The notes under the pieces: generated by a model
Seen by the model: the letters and a program-made list of their open reading frames with translations, nothing else
What the model was told of the DNA's origin: nothing
Database searches by the model: none
NCBI RefSeq assembly: GCF_028372415.1
Contig: NC_092875.1
Span: 54,539,228 to 54,603,227 of the forward strand
Length of the DNA: 64,000 nucleotides
Direction: 5' to 3'
Source: Notamacropus eugenii
Lineage: Eukaryota; Chordata; Mammalia; Diprotodontia; Macropodidae
Shown: piece after piece, positions 10,814 through 21,714 of the stretch
Numbering within the stretch: position 1 is the first letter of the stretch
Layout: each line of letters begins with the position of its first letter
Made by a program: the position numbers and the translations under genes

Positions 10814-11304
10814 GAGATGCCAGTGAGAGTGCAGAAGACATCTTCTTCCGTCGGGCCAAGGAGGGCATGGGGGCAGATGAGGCCCAGTTCAGTGTGGAAA
10901 TGCCCCTCACAGGCAAGGCATACCTGTGGGCGGACAAGTACCGGCCCCGCAAGCCTCGTTTCTTCAACCGTGTGCACACAGGCTTTGAGTGGAACAAGTA
11001 CAACCAGACTCACTATGACTTTGATAACCCCCCACCAAAGATTGTACAAGGCTACAAGTTTAACATCTTCTACCCAGACCTGATAGACAAGCGTTCCACA
11101 CCTGAGTACTTCCTGGAGGCGTGCCAGGACAACAAGGACTTTGCTATCCTGCGCTTCCACGCAGGGCCTCCCTACGAGGACATTGCCTTTAAGATTGTCA
11201 ACCGGGAGTGGGAGTATTCGCATCGGCACGGCTTCCGCTGTCAGTTTGCCAATGGCATCTTCCAACTCTGGTTCCACTTTAAGCGCTACCGCTACCGGCG
11301 ATAG
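10814..11304 (+). CDS. CACTIN: Cactin terminal exon: C-terminal (CactinC_cactus) domain and stop
   Basis: The acceptor GCAATAG ends at 10813, and TAG at 11302-11304 closes the frame. The exon encodes residues 382-544 of the visible part. Landmarks are DIFFRRAKEGMGADEAQFS, MPLTGKAYLWADKYRPRKPR, HTGFEWNKYNQTHYDFDNPP, then KRSTPEYFLEACQDNKDF and the final FHFKRYRYRR. This is the family's most conserved domain, the part described as binding I-kappa-B-like proteins in flies and found in spliceosomal complexes. The exon is GC-rich and clearly under coding constraint. Confidence 0.97.
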
Positions 11305-11568
11305 GGGAGCTCCTGTCCCCAAACCTCAGTCTCTGAAAGAGGCCAGAGACAGACGGACAGATGGACACGTCCTCTTTGGAACCTCCCCTGAAGAGCTGCC
11401 TCTCGGTTGCTGTTCTCCAGCCTCGTTTTGTTCCGAGGGTGGGATATGAGGGTTTACATTCTTTACCCTATTCCTTTCCTTTTTGAAATCCTTCTTTGTA
11501 CCAAAGTCTAATGTCACAGTTTCTTCAGAACTACTTTCAGCTAAATAAAAGCAATTTTGGAGTAAGAT
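11305..11568 (+). other. CACTIN: CACTIN 3' untranslated region
   Basis: It runs from the stop codon to a likely cleavage site about 20 bases after AATAAA (11544-11549). A T/G-rich stretch (CTGTGTTCT, about 11571) follows, as expected for a downstream element. The short 3' UTR has no recognisable repeat. Confidence 0.8.
11544..11549 (+). terminator. CACTIN: Polyadenylation signal AATAAA
   Basis: A canonical hexamer 240 bases after the stop codon, within CTAAATAAAAGC. It is the first such hexamer downstream of the coding sequence. Confidence 0.85.
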
Positions 11569-11793
11569 TCCCTGTGTTCTCCATTCCCAGAATGTGTCAG
11601 TCACTCCCCTGCCACTGGGTGGCAGCTTAACTTCCTGAATCTCCCCCATCAGCACAGTTTGACTTTATTATGCCCAGGTCTTTGCTAGCCTGAACTACAG
11701 GGGAAGCATGAAAAGGCAGAGCAGAAAGGACTTTTAAGACATAGTGTCAGTGCTAGAAGAAATCTCAGACTAAAGAATGCCAGGACTGGAAGA

Positions 11794-12001
11794 CAGGGCT
11801 TAGGGTCCACAGATCCCCAAGGTGTCTATGGATAGCTCTCTGGGGGTAGATTATTACATTACATTATGACATCTTTGTTTTCACCGACCTCTAAATGAAA
11901 CTTAGTATTTCTTCCATTTATTTAAAGATACTGTTCTAAGAGGGGTCCTTGGGCTTCCCCAGATGCCCAAGGACTTTGACAGAAAAGGTTAAGAACCCTT
12001 G
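11794..12001. mobile_element. Non-autonomous hAT-type MITE, family A, copy 2
   Basis: It begins CAGGGCTTAGGGTCC and ends GGTTAAGAACCCTTG, so the ends form a degenerate terminal inverted repeat. Inside are 'GGTGTCTATGGATAG', an AT-rich centre and 'AGAGGGGTCCTTGGGCTTC'. It lies just downstream of CACTIN. An antisense MIR-like piece follows (about 12005-12140). Confidence 0.7.
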
Positions 12002-12389
12002 CCTAGAAGATGTTTAGTCTCGCTTCCTTTGTTTACAGAATGGCAAGCTGAGAGAGTCCAAGTCAAATTAGTGTTGGAACAAGCACTAGAACCAAGGTTT
12101 CCAGCTCCTAGTCCTCATTATTTCCATTATTAGCCCTACATACTTCCTCTCTGTGTTTGTAGACCTCATGATCTAGTTAGGGAACATAGGTGAAACTGAA
12201 TAATCAAAGACGTTTTGTCTTTGATTTCGATACAGCACAGCCACCGAGTACTCTAGGGGATCAGAGAAATTAAGAGTTGGCACAGTCAAGGGAATGCCAT
12301 TGGAAGCCAATTCTCCATTCCCATCAGCACACGAAGGCACTTTGGGATGCATTGTGGAGCAGTACCTGATAGAGAAGGTAACAAAATAT

Positions 12390-12515
12390 GGTGGAAGGAA
12401 TGTTGGAATCCGAGGAGACCTAGCCTCTAGTTCTGCTTCTGTCATTCTTTTGCCATGAGACTTTGGGCAAGTTACTTTCCATCTCTGGGCTTCATCTTCA
12501 CCTGGGTGGTCCTCA
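12390..12515 (+). repeat. MIR SINE
   Basis: It contains 'CATGAGACTTTGGGCAAG', then 'CATCTCTGGGCTTCATCTTC', the MIR core in plus orientation. It abuts an antisense L2. Confidence 0.65.
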
Positions 12516-12519
12516 AAAT

Positions 12520-13075
12520 TCTTCCAATCAGTAAACATTTATTTATCTCCTACTGTGTACCAGGTACCGTGTTTTTAAGCATTGAGGATACAAAAAGGCA
12601 AAAGACAGCTTCTGCCCCCAAGGAGTTTATAATCTTATGGGAATGATAACATGTAAACAGATACATACAATGCCATCTATACACAGGCTGAAGAAGAAAT
12701 GATTAGCAGAAGGAGGCACCAGAATTTAAGAGAGGTTGGGGAAGGCTTCCTGTAGAAGGTGGGATTTTAGTTGGGAATTAAAAGCCAGGGAGGTCAGTAG
12801 TCAGAGGAAGGGGAGTGTTCCAAGCATGGGGGACAGCCAGAGGGAATACCAGGAGCCAAGAAAGGAGGGGTCTTGTTGTTGGAACAGCCACGAAGCCACT
12901 GTCACTGAATCGAAGAGTCCATGATTGGGAATAAGATAGAAGAAAACTAGGAAGATAGGACGAGACTATGTTATGAAGGGCTTTGAATGTCAAATAGAGC
13001 ATATAACTGGCAAAGGTTATGGAGATTCCAGAGATGGGAAGCCAGGATAGCTTCCAAAATAGTATTGATCATCTG
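12520..13075 (-). repeat. L2 LINE 3' part, antisense
   Basis: It starts 'CAATCAGTAAACATTTATTT', passes 'TGAGGATACAAAAAGGC', 'AGGCTTCCTGTAGAAGG' and 'TTGGAACAGCCACGAAGCC', and ends near 'GGAAGCCAGGATAGCTTCC'. This is the standard order of an antisense L2 3' UTR and C-terminal coding part. Confidence 0.85.
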
Positions 13076-13079
13076 TAAG

Positions 13080-13864
13080 TTTTTTGTTGTAGCGTGCACC
13101 ACTTCTTTGGGAAATAAGTGCGTTCAGTTTACTATGTACCGTGGTATAGGAGGTTGTTTAATTCCTTTGAAGCTTATAAGGAACCCCTTAACTTTGGTGT
13201 GTCAGGATTTCTAGAGTGAAGCTCTGCTCACCCGCTCGGGACTGCTCATTACATTTATTTATTTTTCGACAGTCTCCCTATCTAACCCAGGCTAGAAGTG
13301 CGGCAGCCACTCACCCACCCAGCCTCACTATGGGTTGTCAGGAAATTTGGTCATCAGTTCCATTTCTGACCTGGGCCAATTTAGGCCTCTTTGGGAACCC
13401 CTGTGGAGGCCCAGTTTAACTTGTGGATCTTAGAATGTCCAAGATAATACATCTGAGCCACAGGCTTCCCACGAGCATATGCCAGCACATCCAGCAACTG
13501 CTTGTTTTATGAACTTTAACTTTTGTTAGAGGCCTAATCCTTGTAAGTGAGCCCAAGGGAGACCTTTGATAAATTGAATAAATGAGTATCAACTGACCTT
13601 AAGTCACCAGCCGAGCTGACCAGGGACAACTGCTCTGACTCTCTAGGGGAGGCAAAGTCTAGGTCAATCTAAGGACTTTGGACTTTAATCAGGCTGATTT
13701 CCAGACAGGCTTCTTTGAGGAAAAGTCAGTCAGGGTCCAGCTTTCAACTTTGTTATTCCATTCTACTATTTATACCCATCACCAAAAGAAAGTTCTATCT
13801 TTAATTGAAAATCCCAAGCGTAGTGGAAAGAACTGTCTTTAACTGAAACATTTCTTATACTTCA
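13080..13864. other. Unassigned intergenic sequence left of an L1 insertion
   Basis: No gene, RNA or named repeat recognised. It and 14815-15320 form the two sides of the L1 insertion and may once have been continuous. They could belong to a single older element such as an LTR, but I see no diagnostic motif. Confidence 0.3.
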
Positions 13865-14812
13865 ATTTTATTTTTTAATTTATTTTTATTTTTCCCCACT
13901 TAATAATATTTTATTTTTTCCAATTATATGTAAAGATAGTTTTCAACATATACTTTTATAAGGTTTTGCGTTCCAAATTTTTTTCTCCCTCCTTCCCTTT
14001 TCTCCTGCCCAAAATGGCATGCAAGCTGATAGAGATTATATACATGTACAGTCATATTAAACAATTTCCACTTTTGTCATGTTGGGAAAGAAGAATCAGA
14101 ACAAAAAGGAAAATCACAAGAAAGAAAAAGCAAAAAAGAAAATAGTCTGCTTTGATCTGTATTCAGACTCCAGAATTCTTTCTCTGAATGTGGATAGAAT
14201 CTTCCATCATGAGTCTTTTGGAATTGTCTTAGATCATTTTTTGCTCTTTGCTGAGAAGAAAAAGACGATTGAAGTTGGTCCTTGTACAATGTTGCTGTTA
14301 CTGTGTACAGGGTTCTAGTCCTGTTCACTTTACTCAGCATCACCTTCATTTAAGTCTTTCCAGGTTTTTCTGAAATCTGCCTGCTCATCATTTCTTATAC
14401 AACAGTGCAATCCCATTGCATTCATATACCACAACTTGTTCAGCCATTCCCCAATTGATGGGCATCCCCTCAATTTCCAATTCTTTGCCACCACAAAAAG
14501 AGCTGCTATAAATATTTTTGTACATGTGGAACCTTTCCCCTTTTTTATGATCTCTTTGGGATACAAACCTAGTAATGGTATTGCTGGGTCAAAAGTTTTA
14601 TAGCTCTTTGGACATAATCCCAAATTGCTCTCCATAATGGTTAGATCAGTTCACAACTCCACCAACAATTCATTAGTGTTCCAATTTTCCCACATCTTCT
14701 CCAATATTTATCATTTTCCTTTTCTGTCATATTAGCCAATCTGAGAGGTGTGAGGTGATACCTTAGAGTTATTTTAATTTGCACTTCTCTAATCGATATA
14801 TACTTTAGTTTT
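13865..14812 (-). mobile_element. L1 LINE 3' end (ORF2 C-terminus and 3' UTR), 5'-truncated
   Basis: The minus-strand translation of 14330-14635 reads FDPAIPLLGLYPKEI, then TKIFIAALFVVAKNWKLRG and CPSIGEWLNKLWYMNAMGLH. These are the characteristic C-terminal blocks of L1 ORF2, aligned to FDPAIPLLGIYP, FIAALFTIAK and the W-Y-I-Y-T-M-E-Y-Y region of primate L1. The 3' UTR and a T-rich stretch (A-rich on the minus strand) lie at 13865-13920. Flanks ATACTTCAATTTTA and ATACTTTAGTTTT may be a target-site duplication. The copy is short and decayed. Confidence 0.85.
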
Positions 14813-15323
14813 GGAACCTGTGGTTTTATCAGTCTGGGTGATAATCCTACACCTTAGCAGATAGTTGCTAAGGCCAAATTTCTAGTAAAGAGTTTCTCTA
14901 CACTTGACTAGCTACATATTCTTGTCCAGACTTCACACTCCACCAAAAGCCTTTGGCAATCCAGAGTCATCTCTATGCCAATGAGGAGCATTGAGAGGAG
15001 AAAACGTTTCCTACTTGAATTTTTAAGCCCATACTAATCCCAGGAACACCTCCCAAGGGAACTCATAGTCAAACTGAGTCAAGGTTAACTTGCGGCTGAA
15101 GTTAAAAATTATGTATGACTGGCCATGTACAGAATTAGCCCATGAGTCAGCCCTCCAGAAAATTAGTTAAATTTGACTTTGGACTGAGCCATGTATGTCC
15201 CAGGCAGTCAGAAATCTATTATAAAGAGAGAATGAACACTTAGCTAGTGAAATGAAGGCAATTATTCACAAAGGCTAGGTAACAGAACAGTCTGAGGAAC
15301 AAGAAAGCAATTATTTTTAGCCT

Positions 15324-15343
15324 CCCCCCCCCCCCCCCCCCCC
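15324..15343 (+). repeat. Homopolymer C tract (20 C)
   Basis: Twenty consecutive C, preceded by TTATTTTTAGCCT. It is a G20 tract on the other strand and a likely site of polymerase slippage or assembly length error. Confidence 0.95.
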
Positions 15344-15349
15344 GAGAGG

Positions 15350-15612
15350 TCCCTCCCTGAAGCCCCCTCCTCAAATCTGTGAGTTCCTCCAAGGGCTCCT
15401 ATTTTGGAGTAAGTGGCCACACCATGCTAATTCACACACTCCTCTCTTGGCTCTGCATCTGACTCTCCAAACCTCTCCACCATGTGCCTCCTCCCTGCTT
15501 TTCAGCTCCCTTGAGGGTGGGGACTCTTTTTTCCTGTATTTCTATTCCCATAGTTTAGCACAGTGCCCAGCACATTGTAAGTGCTTTAATAAATCCTGTT
15601 GATTTGTTAACT
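15350..15612 (+). repeat. L2 LINE 3' end, sense
   Basis: It has a C-terminal/3' UTR-like pyrimidine-rich stretch, then 'TTGAGGGTGGGGACTC', 'AGCACAGTGCCCAGCACATT' and 'TTTAATAAATCCTGTTGATT', the L2 3' terminus. Confidence 0.75.
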
Positions 15613-15894
15613 GCCTGGCTTAACTGGCCTATCAAATATTTCTGCATATGTAGCCTGCCATTCTGAAGAAGGGCAGTTGGCACATAGCAAGCTCCTAACC
15701 CATGCTGGTTGACTGACTGACTTGAGCTGAGCCTTAAAGGGTAGGTAGGATTTAGTTAAGTGGAAAAGATGGCAAAAGAGACAAGTTAGCCACAGGCCAG
15801 ATTCCTGAGAATGGGATGGACTCAACGCAATCTGGGAAAGGTTTGAAGATTCTTGCCCTTGTGTGTTATGGGCCTTTTATGGCAATGTGCCTTT

Positions 15895-16445
15895 CCCAGA
15901 AATATATTTCTGTAGCATTTTGCAGTTTGTAAAATATTTTTTTCACATGACCCTTGAGAGTTAGATAATCAACAACCCTAATTCCCATTTTTATAGAGGA
16001 ATCAGAATTTAATCTATCGAGGAGCATTTTTAAGAGAACCTCCTATGTGTCAGGTACCATGGATACAAAATAAAAAAATCAAACAGTTACAGCCCTCTCA
16101 AGGAATTTAAATTCTTTCGGAGGAAATGACATAAACTTAGAAGTATAAAAATAGAAGAAATATGAAGTGATGTAGTGGGGCTGAGGATAGTACTAGCCTC
16201 TGGGGAATGAGGAGAAGATTTGGTGAAGAAGGTAGTCCTGGAGCTGAATTTTGGAAGAAATGAGGATTTCTGAGAGGAAGAGATGACAAGAGAGACCTTT
16301 CTAGCCACCGGGGCTACCAGTGAAAAGGCACAGAGAGGAAATAAAAATCTGCGTGTGCGGCATAATAAGAGGGCCAGTTTGGCTGAAACATAGAGAACAT
16401 GAAGGGGAGTGAAGTGTAATAAGATCACAAAGGTTCTGGCCAGGT
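15895..16445 (-). repeat. MIR fragment and antisense L2 3' part
   Basis: About 15895-16010 is a weak antisense MIR. About 16015-16445 starts 'GGAGCATTTTTAAGAG' with 'TATGTGTCAGGTACC' and continues through a purine-rich L2 coding antisense, including GGGCCAGTTTGGCTGAAACA. Confidence 0.65.
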
Positions 16446-16469
16446 TGGGGCAGGAAGAGAGAGAAAGCA

Positions 16470-16730
16470 GATCAGTTCTTCCAGATTTATTTTGGTTAGT
16501 ATCAGGTCCAGAAAATCCATACTACTTGTCACATCCTCTACCTTTTAAAGGATTAAATTGTCATTAATGAATATCTCAAATTTATCAGCTGTTCTGCTTT
16601 GGGTAAAAAATAAATAAAGCCAAAGATGTCTGGATTGTCAAAATCTCCCTTGGCTACTACAGTATGTTTGCATATCAGATTTGTGATCTCTTCCAAATTC
16701 CTTACCAACTAATAACAAGAACAATAAATA
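16470..16730 (-). repeat. CR1/L3 LINE internal fragment, antisense
   Basis: 'TTGTCACATCCTCTACCTTTT' and 'TCAGCTGTTCTGCTTTGGG' closely match 19570-19660, so both represent the same internal part of one LINE family. Confidence 0.65.
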
Positions 16731-16734
16731 CCAT

Positions 16735-16930
16735 TTATATAGTGTTTACTACATGCTAAGCACTTTACAGTTATTATCTCATTTGATCCCTGCAACAACT
16801 CTGGTAGGTAGGTTCTATTATTATCCCCATTTTACAGATGGAAAAACTAAGGCAAACAGAGATTAAATGACTTGCCAGGGTCACAACTAGTAAATGGCTG
16901 GATTTGAAATTGGCCAAAAAACAGCTGAAA
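16735..16930 (-). repeat. MIR-family SINE, antisense
   Basis: It contains 'GCTAAGCACTTTACAG', 'CCCCATTTTACAGATGG' and 'GACTTGCCAGGGTCAC', the reverse of the CORE and tail. Confidence 0.8.
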
Positions 16931-17989
16931 GGTGTCTTAGAGGTCATCTGATTCACCCATACATGCAAGAATCCTAAATACTTGCGATAAAGGAGCAGCC
17001 ACTTCCCATTCCACTTTGGGATGGTTCTAATCTACGATCCTGGTACATAGTAGGTATGTTATAGAGCTAGTTGACTGACTAACCAGTGGTGGCCAACTCT
17101 GTCCTTACAATTAAGCCAATTCTTGCTTCTTCACAACTTTCACCCATTATTCCTATTTCTCCACCTTTGGGGCCAAGCAGAACAAAGCAGATCCTTTTTC
17201 CTCTTTACAATCCTTTGAAGCACTAGAAGTTAGAAAACATCTCTAGGCTAAATATCCCTAGTGCCTTCAACTGATTGATTTTAGTATGGCATATTCTTTT
17301 TACCAACATGGCGGCCCTCTTTTGGATGTTCTCCATCTTTCCTAAAATTCTCTCAGGACTGAATACAATACCTTGTGATGAGAAAAAAGAAGAAAATTAT
17401 TATCTCCTTCATTCAAGCTACTAGACATTTCCTGATGCAACCTAGGCTGCCATGTCACACTATTCACTTAGACTGAGCTGGAAGTCCTTTAAAAACCCCC
17501 ATGCTTTTATCAGAGAAATCATGGCCAGCCATGACAACTTTATTTGTGGACTTCACATCTTTCCCTATTACATTTCATTTTCTTCTCTGCCCATCATTCT
17601 ATCCAGCTGAGATTCATTTGCATCTAGACTCTATTATCCAATATGTTAACTGTCCTCCAAAATTCATGACTAAATGGACAGATTCATTGATAAGAAAGGT
17701 AAATAGCACAGAGGCAAAGAAATGTGTAGTAGACTTCACTGGAGACTGTTACTCCTGCCCCTTCTAATGACCCATTAATGATTCCTCTGGCTATAGTCAT
17801 CCAACCAGTTCCAAATCCTCTTAATATACTATTATCTATCCCCTTTCTCACTATCCTATTCATTAACACTTAATGAGAGGCGTTGTCCAAAGATTTGCTG
17901 AAAGCAAAGTATACCCTATCTACCATTCCACTGATCTACCACTCTACGTTCTCAAGAAAGAAGGTGAAGTTAGCCTGTCATTATCTGTT

Positions 17990-18360
17990 GTTGATTGACT
18001 TTTTAGTGGTCATCACCTCTTTGTGATACTCACGAGGTTTGGGGTTTTGATGACTCAGAGTGATCGCAAATGACAACGGGCCAGAAACTCTGAGATTCTT
18101 CCTTCCCAGATTGATTCTTTCAGGAAGGCAAACTTGGTCATATTTTGTTTTAATTATTACCTAGCCTTTAATCACTGAATGGGCATCGTGCAGACAAACT
18201 GAGACCTGGGGAAGACCTTAGTTTAAAAAGGCCAAGGTCTCCCAGTGCACACTGGGACATTGCTAGTCATCTTGACCTACTATGTCTTACCACTAGACTG
18301 ATGACTCTGGAGGAAAAAAGTGAGGCTGATGACTGCGCAGAACTGCCTTACTTAAATCCT
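17990..18360. repeat. SINE of an abundant marsupial-type family (name uncertain)
   Basis: It shares 'AGGCCAAGGTCTCCCAGTGCA' (in the orientation seen here), 'ACTGGGACATTGCTAGTCATC' and 'AAGTGAGGCTGATGACTGC' with the reverse complement of 35833-36058. It is inserted in the CR1/L3 copy. The family resembles WSINE1-type elements, but I cannot confirm the name. Confidence 0.55.
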
Positions 18361-18970
18361 ATTTACTTACGAGTCAAGACATCCTCCTCCTGAGGTCACT
18401 ATTCCTCTCTCAGACCAAAGGCCCAAAGCTATAATACTACAAGTCATCTCATTAATGTGTTCTAGCATTTTGCCAGAATTCAGGCAAATCCACTCATCAG
18501 TTGTTTCCAAACTGCACCTTCTTCTTTTTAAGGAAAAGGGAGACATTTGCTTTATCAGTCCCATTCTTGAAGATCTCCCAGAGGTCAGCCACAGCCGTTC
18601 AACAATCATACCTGCTACTTTCAGGACACGAGGACAAAATTTGTTTGGGCCTGGGGACTGGAACTCTGCCTGTCTTCTTCCTTACAAAGCTGCTAATTTT
18701 TCTTCTATCCTTCCTGTCCAAAGATCATTCTCCTCAGAAAGGAAACAGAAGAAAAAGTAGTTCAGCCTTCTCACTACCATCTACTACCATAATACCATCC
18801 ACCCTGAGTAGAAGTTATATTCCTTCTCTGGTCCTTCTCATTCTCCAACCTAACTTTTTATTTTTTTAGTCTTACCATTCTCTGTCAGTTTCCATATCCC
18901 TGACATTATCCTTAAAGGACCACTCTACACTTCTGTATTCCTTGGTTGTAATTTGCCTTTCCTTCTTATG

Positions 18971-19222
18971 TTGTTATTTGCTCATTCATGTCCAACTCTG
19001 CATGACAACATTTGGGGTTTTCTTGGCAAAAATACCAGAGTAGTTTGCCATTTCCTTCTCCAGCTCATTTTACAGATGAGGAAACTGAGGCAAACAGGGT
19101 TAAGTGACTTACCCAGGGCCACCTAGCTAGTAAACAAACGTCTGAGGTCAGATTTGAATTTAAGAAGATGAGTCTTCTTAACTCCAGGCCTGGCGCTCTA
19201 TCCACTGCACAGCCAAGCTGCC
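18971..19222 (-). repeat. Mar1-like CORE SINE, antisense, near full length
   Basis: From its tail: TTGTTATTTGCTCATTCATG, 'CAACATTTGGGGTTTTCTTGG', 'TTTGCCATTTCCTTCTCCAG', 'CATTTTACAGATGAGGAAAC', 'GACTTACCCAGGGCCAC', and the head 'CTCTATCCACTGCACAG'. Flanks CCTTTCCTTCTTATG and CCTTCCTTACTAT look like a target-site duplication. Confidence 0.85.
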
Positions 19223-19774
19223 TTCCTTACTATAAATACATCTTTTTTAACGTCATGAGTTGGTTGATAGGTTTCCTGTGAATCTTTTTAGGCAGCTCCC
19301 CCTTTTCCTTTCATCAGAATAAATGCTATTTATGTCTTTAGAATTTCATTCTTATTTCCCTTGAACTGACTTTTCCCTTGAACTCCCTGTGCTTTCTCTG
19401 AACCACTTGAAATCTGTTCTCACAAAATCTAAGGTTCCCGGGAGATTCTATCTGACTTCCTCCTTTATCAAGAATTCTTTCATGAAGAAGTCACCCCCTA
19501 CCCCAAGAAGGTCCTTGTCATTTCTACTTATCAGCTCTTCTGTTTTGGTTGGTACCAGGGCCAGAATAGCAATACCACTTGTCACATCCTCCACCTTTTA
19601 AAAGATTAAATTTTCGTTAAAGAAAACCACAATTTTATCAGTTATTCTGCTTTTGACAAAAAAAAAAAAGGCAGCAGGAGAAGATGTATGGGTATTGAAG
19701 TCCCCACTTTGCTCCTACAGTATGCTTGCATGTCAGTTTCATGATTTTTTTCTAAATTCCTCATCTAATAATAA

Positions 19775-20035
19775 TAATAGCTAACATTTACATAGGGCTT
19801 ACTACATATTAAACACTTTACGATTATATCTCATTTGATCCCCACAACAGCCTGGGGGGGTAGGTGTTATTATTATCTCCATTTTACAGATGAGAAAACT
19901 AAGGCAGAGGTTAAATGGCTTGCCCAGGGTCACACAGTTAATAAGTGTCTGAGGCTGGATTTGCACTCAGGTCTTCCTGACCTGAGTTCCAGTGACCTGT
20001 GCACTATGGTGCTCCTTAGCTGTCCTTCTGTCTAG
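19775..20035 (-). repeat. MIR-family CORE SINE with L2-like tail, antisense
   Basis: Order: AATAATAATAGCTAACATTT, 'CACTTTACGATTATATCTC', 'CCATTTTACAGATGAGAAA', 'CTTGCCCAGGGTCACAC', 'GGTCTTCCTGACCTGAG'. The head ends near 'GCACTATGGTGCTCCTTAG'. Confidence 0.85.
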
Positions 20036-20134
20036 CTGGTCTCTACTTAGTAACACTGGGGATATGGACTGAACCTATGATTTCATTGGTACAGGGCATT
20101 CTCAGGTGAGCTACCCATGAAGGTCAGCACCTTC

Positions 20135-20280
20135 TTTACAATCTATGGTCTTAGAGAGTTGCCTAGACCCCTGATATGTGAAGTATCTTGTCTAAGGTCA
20201 CACATCGGAAAAAAGATTTGAACCCAAGCCCTCTGACTCCAGAGCCAGCACTCCATCTGCTGTATCAGCCTGCCTCCCTT
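20135..20280 (-). repeat. MIR-family SINE fragment, antisense
   Basis: It contains 'TCTAAGGTCACACATCGG', 'TTTGAACCCAAGCCCTC' and 'CTCCAGAGCCAGCACTCC'. The 3' part is missing. Bases 20281-20655 show nothing nameable. Confidence 0.65.
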
Positions 20281-20654
20281 TTGTTGGACTATGAAGACTA
20301 CAAGGATGGGATCATAGTAGAACAAATGTACCATCCATGGAGAGAGTTGGGAGCCCCGCAATAACACAAGAGTGGATGGGCAAACAGCAGAAAAAATAAG
20401 ATAGCTCCCAGAGCACCAGAAGGTGCTCAGCTCGTCTAGGGCTATAGGGTAGGTACTCTAACGACTGGACTAATGGTCTATCTCCCTGGAAATCCCCAGC
20501 CATGTATTCCTACATGATCATTCCAATTCCCAGCTCGACTGTCCCTGGAGATGCAGTCAACTTTGAGTCAACTGAGATTATTACTGCTGTTATTGTATTA
20601 AGAATAAAATGAATAATAAATAAAATGAAGTTAATGTGAATAATGAAGATTAAT

Positions 20655-20905
20655 GGTAACCATAGTATTGTATTATGCTTAAGGTTTGTAAACCACTTTA
20701 CAAATATTATCTCATTTCATCCTCATAGCCTGAGAGGTAGGTACTATTATTATCCCCATTTTACAGATGAGGAAACTGAGGCAAATAGAAGTAAAGTGAC
20801 TTGCCCAGGGTCACACAGATAGTATATGGGACTGGATTCAAACTCAAGTCATTCTGACTCCACATTCAGCACTAATCACCGTACCACATAACTAAGCATT
20901 AATTA
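20655..20905 (-). repeat. MIR-family CORE SINE, antisense
   Basis: It has 'AAGGTTTGTAAACCACTTTA', 'CCCCATTTTACAGATGAGG', 'GTGACTTGCCCAGGGTCAC' and 'TTCAAACTCAAGTCATTC'. Confidence 0.85.
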
Positions 20906-20989
20906 CACAGATCAGTGAACACAAGCTGAATGTCCAGGGCACTGTGGAGTTCAGTCTTTATATTTCCTTCTCTTGGATTCTATGACAAC

Positions 20990-21250
20990 AACTTGTTGTT
21001 CAGTCATCTAATGGAATTTGACTCTTCATGACCCTGTGGACCATAGCACAGAAATGCTTGTCCAAGGGGTTTTCTTGGCAAAGATCCTGGAGTGGTTTGC
21101 CATTTCCTTCTCCAGTGTATTAAAGCAAACAGAGCTTAAGTGACTTGTCCCAGGTCACACACCTCATAAGCATCTGGCTTTGGATTTGAACTCAGGTCTT
21201 CCTCACTCCAAGCCCAGCCCTCTATCCACTGAGCCACTTAGCTGCCTCAT
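20990..21250 (-). repeat. Mar1-like CORE SINE with RTE-type tail, antisense
   Basis: It opens with ACTTGTTGTTCAGTCATC, then 'GACTCTTCATGACCCTGTGG', 'CTTCTCCAGTGTATTAAAGC', 'GTGACTTGTCCCAGGTCAC' and 'CTCTATCCACTGAGCCACTT'. All segments of the family are present in reverse order. Confidence 0.85.
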
Positions 21251-21714
21251 AACAATAACTAAGTTCTTCCAAAAATTGTATTTGATTCTTTGATTAACAC
21301 AATTCATTTTGCACTTGTAGAAGATCATTATTAGGTCAATTAGGTTACCCCACCAGGTCAACTACCTGAAGGCATTCCGAGTTTGTAGGCTTTGTGCCTC
21401 CATGGGCATGGGAGAGATAATGCCTAGGTGGAATTCCCTCATTGGCCAAATGGAACACTGGAACGATACCAGCCCCTCTGCAAGAGAATATCTGTGATAA
21501 ACATTGAATACACTGCAAAAACATAGTTTTGGCCAGCCAGTACAATTGTTTTCTCCCCACCCCCTTTTTTCATTTGAAGTCCTCTATATTAGGTTCTCAG
21601 GGCTCCAGTGGACCCAGGCAGTACAGATGGGTGACCTCCTTCAGCAACGTTCAGAACATAGCTACACGCCCACAAAGATCTCTCTGAGATAAAGTATCTC
21701 TAGAAATGGTCAAG

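Larger units (their letters stand above)
1..11570 (+). other. CACTIN: CACTIN gene, 3' part (transcript span in window)
   Basis: Eight exons with correct GT-AG borders and compatible phases join into one 544-residue open frame plus stop. The translation matches mammalian cactin almost residue for residue through its middle and C-terminal domains. Human cactin is about 758 residues, so roughly the first 214 residues lie upstream of the window. Known role: a conserved nuclear, spliceosome-associated protein needed for efficient pre-mRNA splicing and, through it, sister chromatid cohesion. It was first described as a Drosophila partner of the I-kappa-B protein Cactus. Bases 1-1553 are intron here; I see no additional cactin exon in them. 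Confidence 0.95.
16935..19775 (-). repeat. Long CR1/L3 LINE copy, antisense, with two SINE insertions
   Basis: Reading the top strand from the LINE's 3' end: 'GTGTCTTAGAGGTCATCTG', 'TTTCACCCATTATTCC', 'CATCTTTCCTAAAATTCTC', 'AAAGATTTGCTGAAAGCAA', 'CCACTGATCTACCACTCTA', a pyrimidine-rich middle, and 'TTGTCACATCCTCCACC' at the far end. Insertions occupy about 17990-18360 and 18971-19222. The translated fragments are full of stops. At about 2.2 kb of LINE sequence it is one of the longest copies in the window. Confidence 0.7.
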
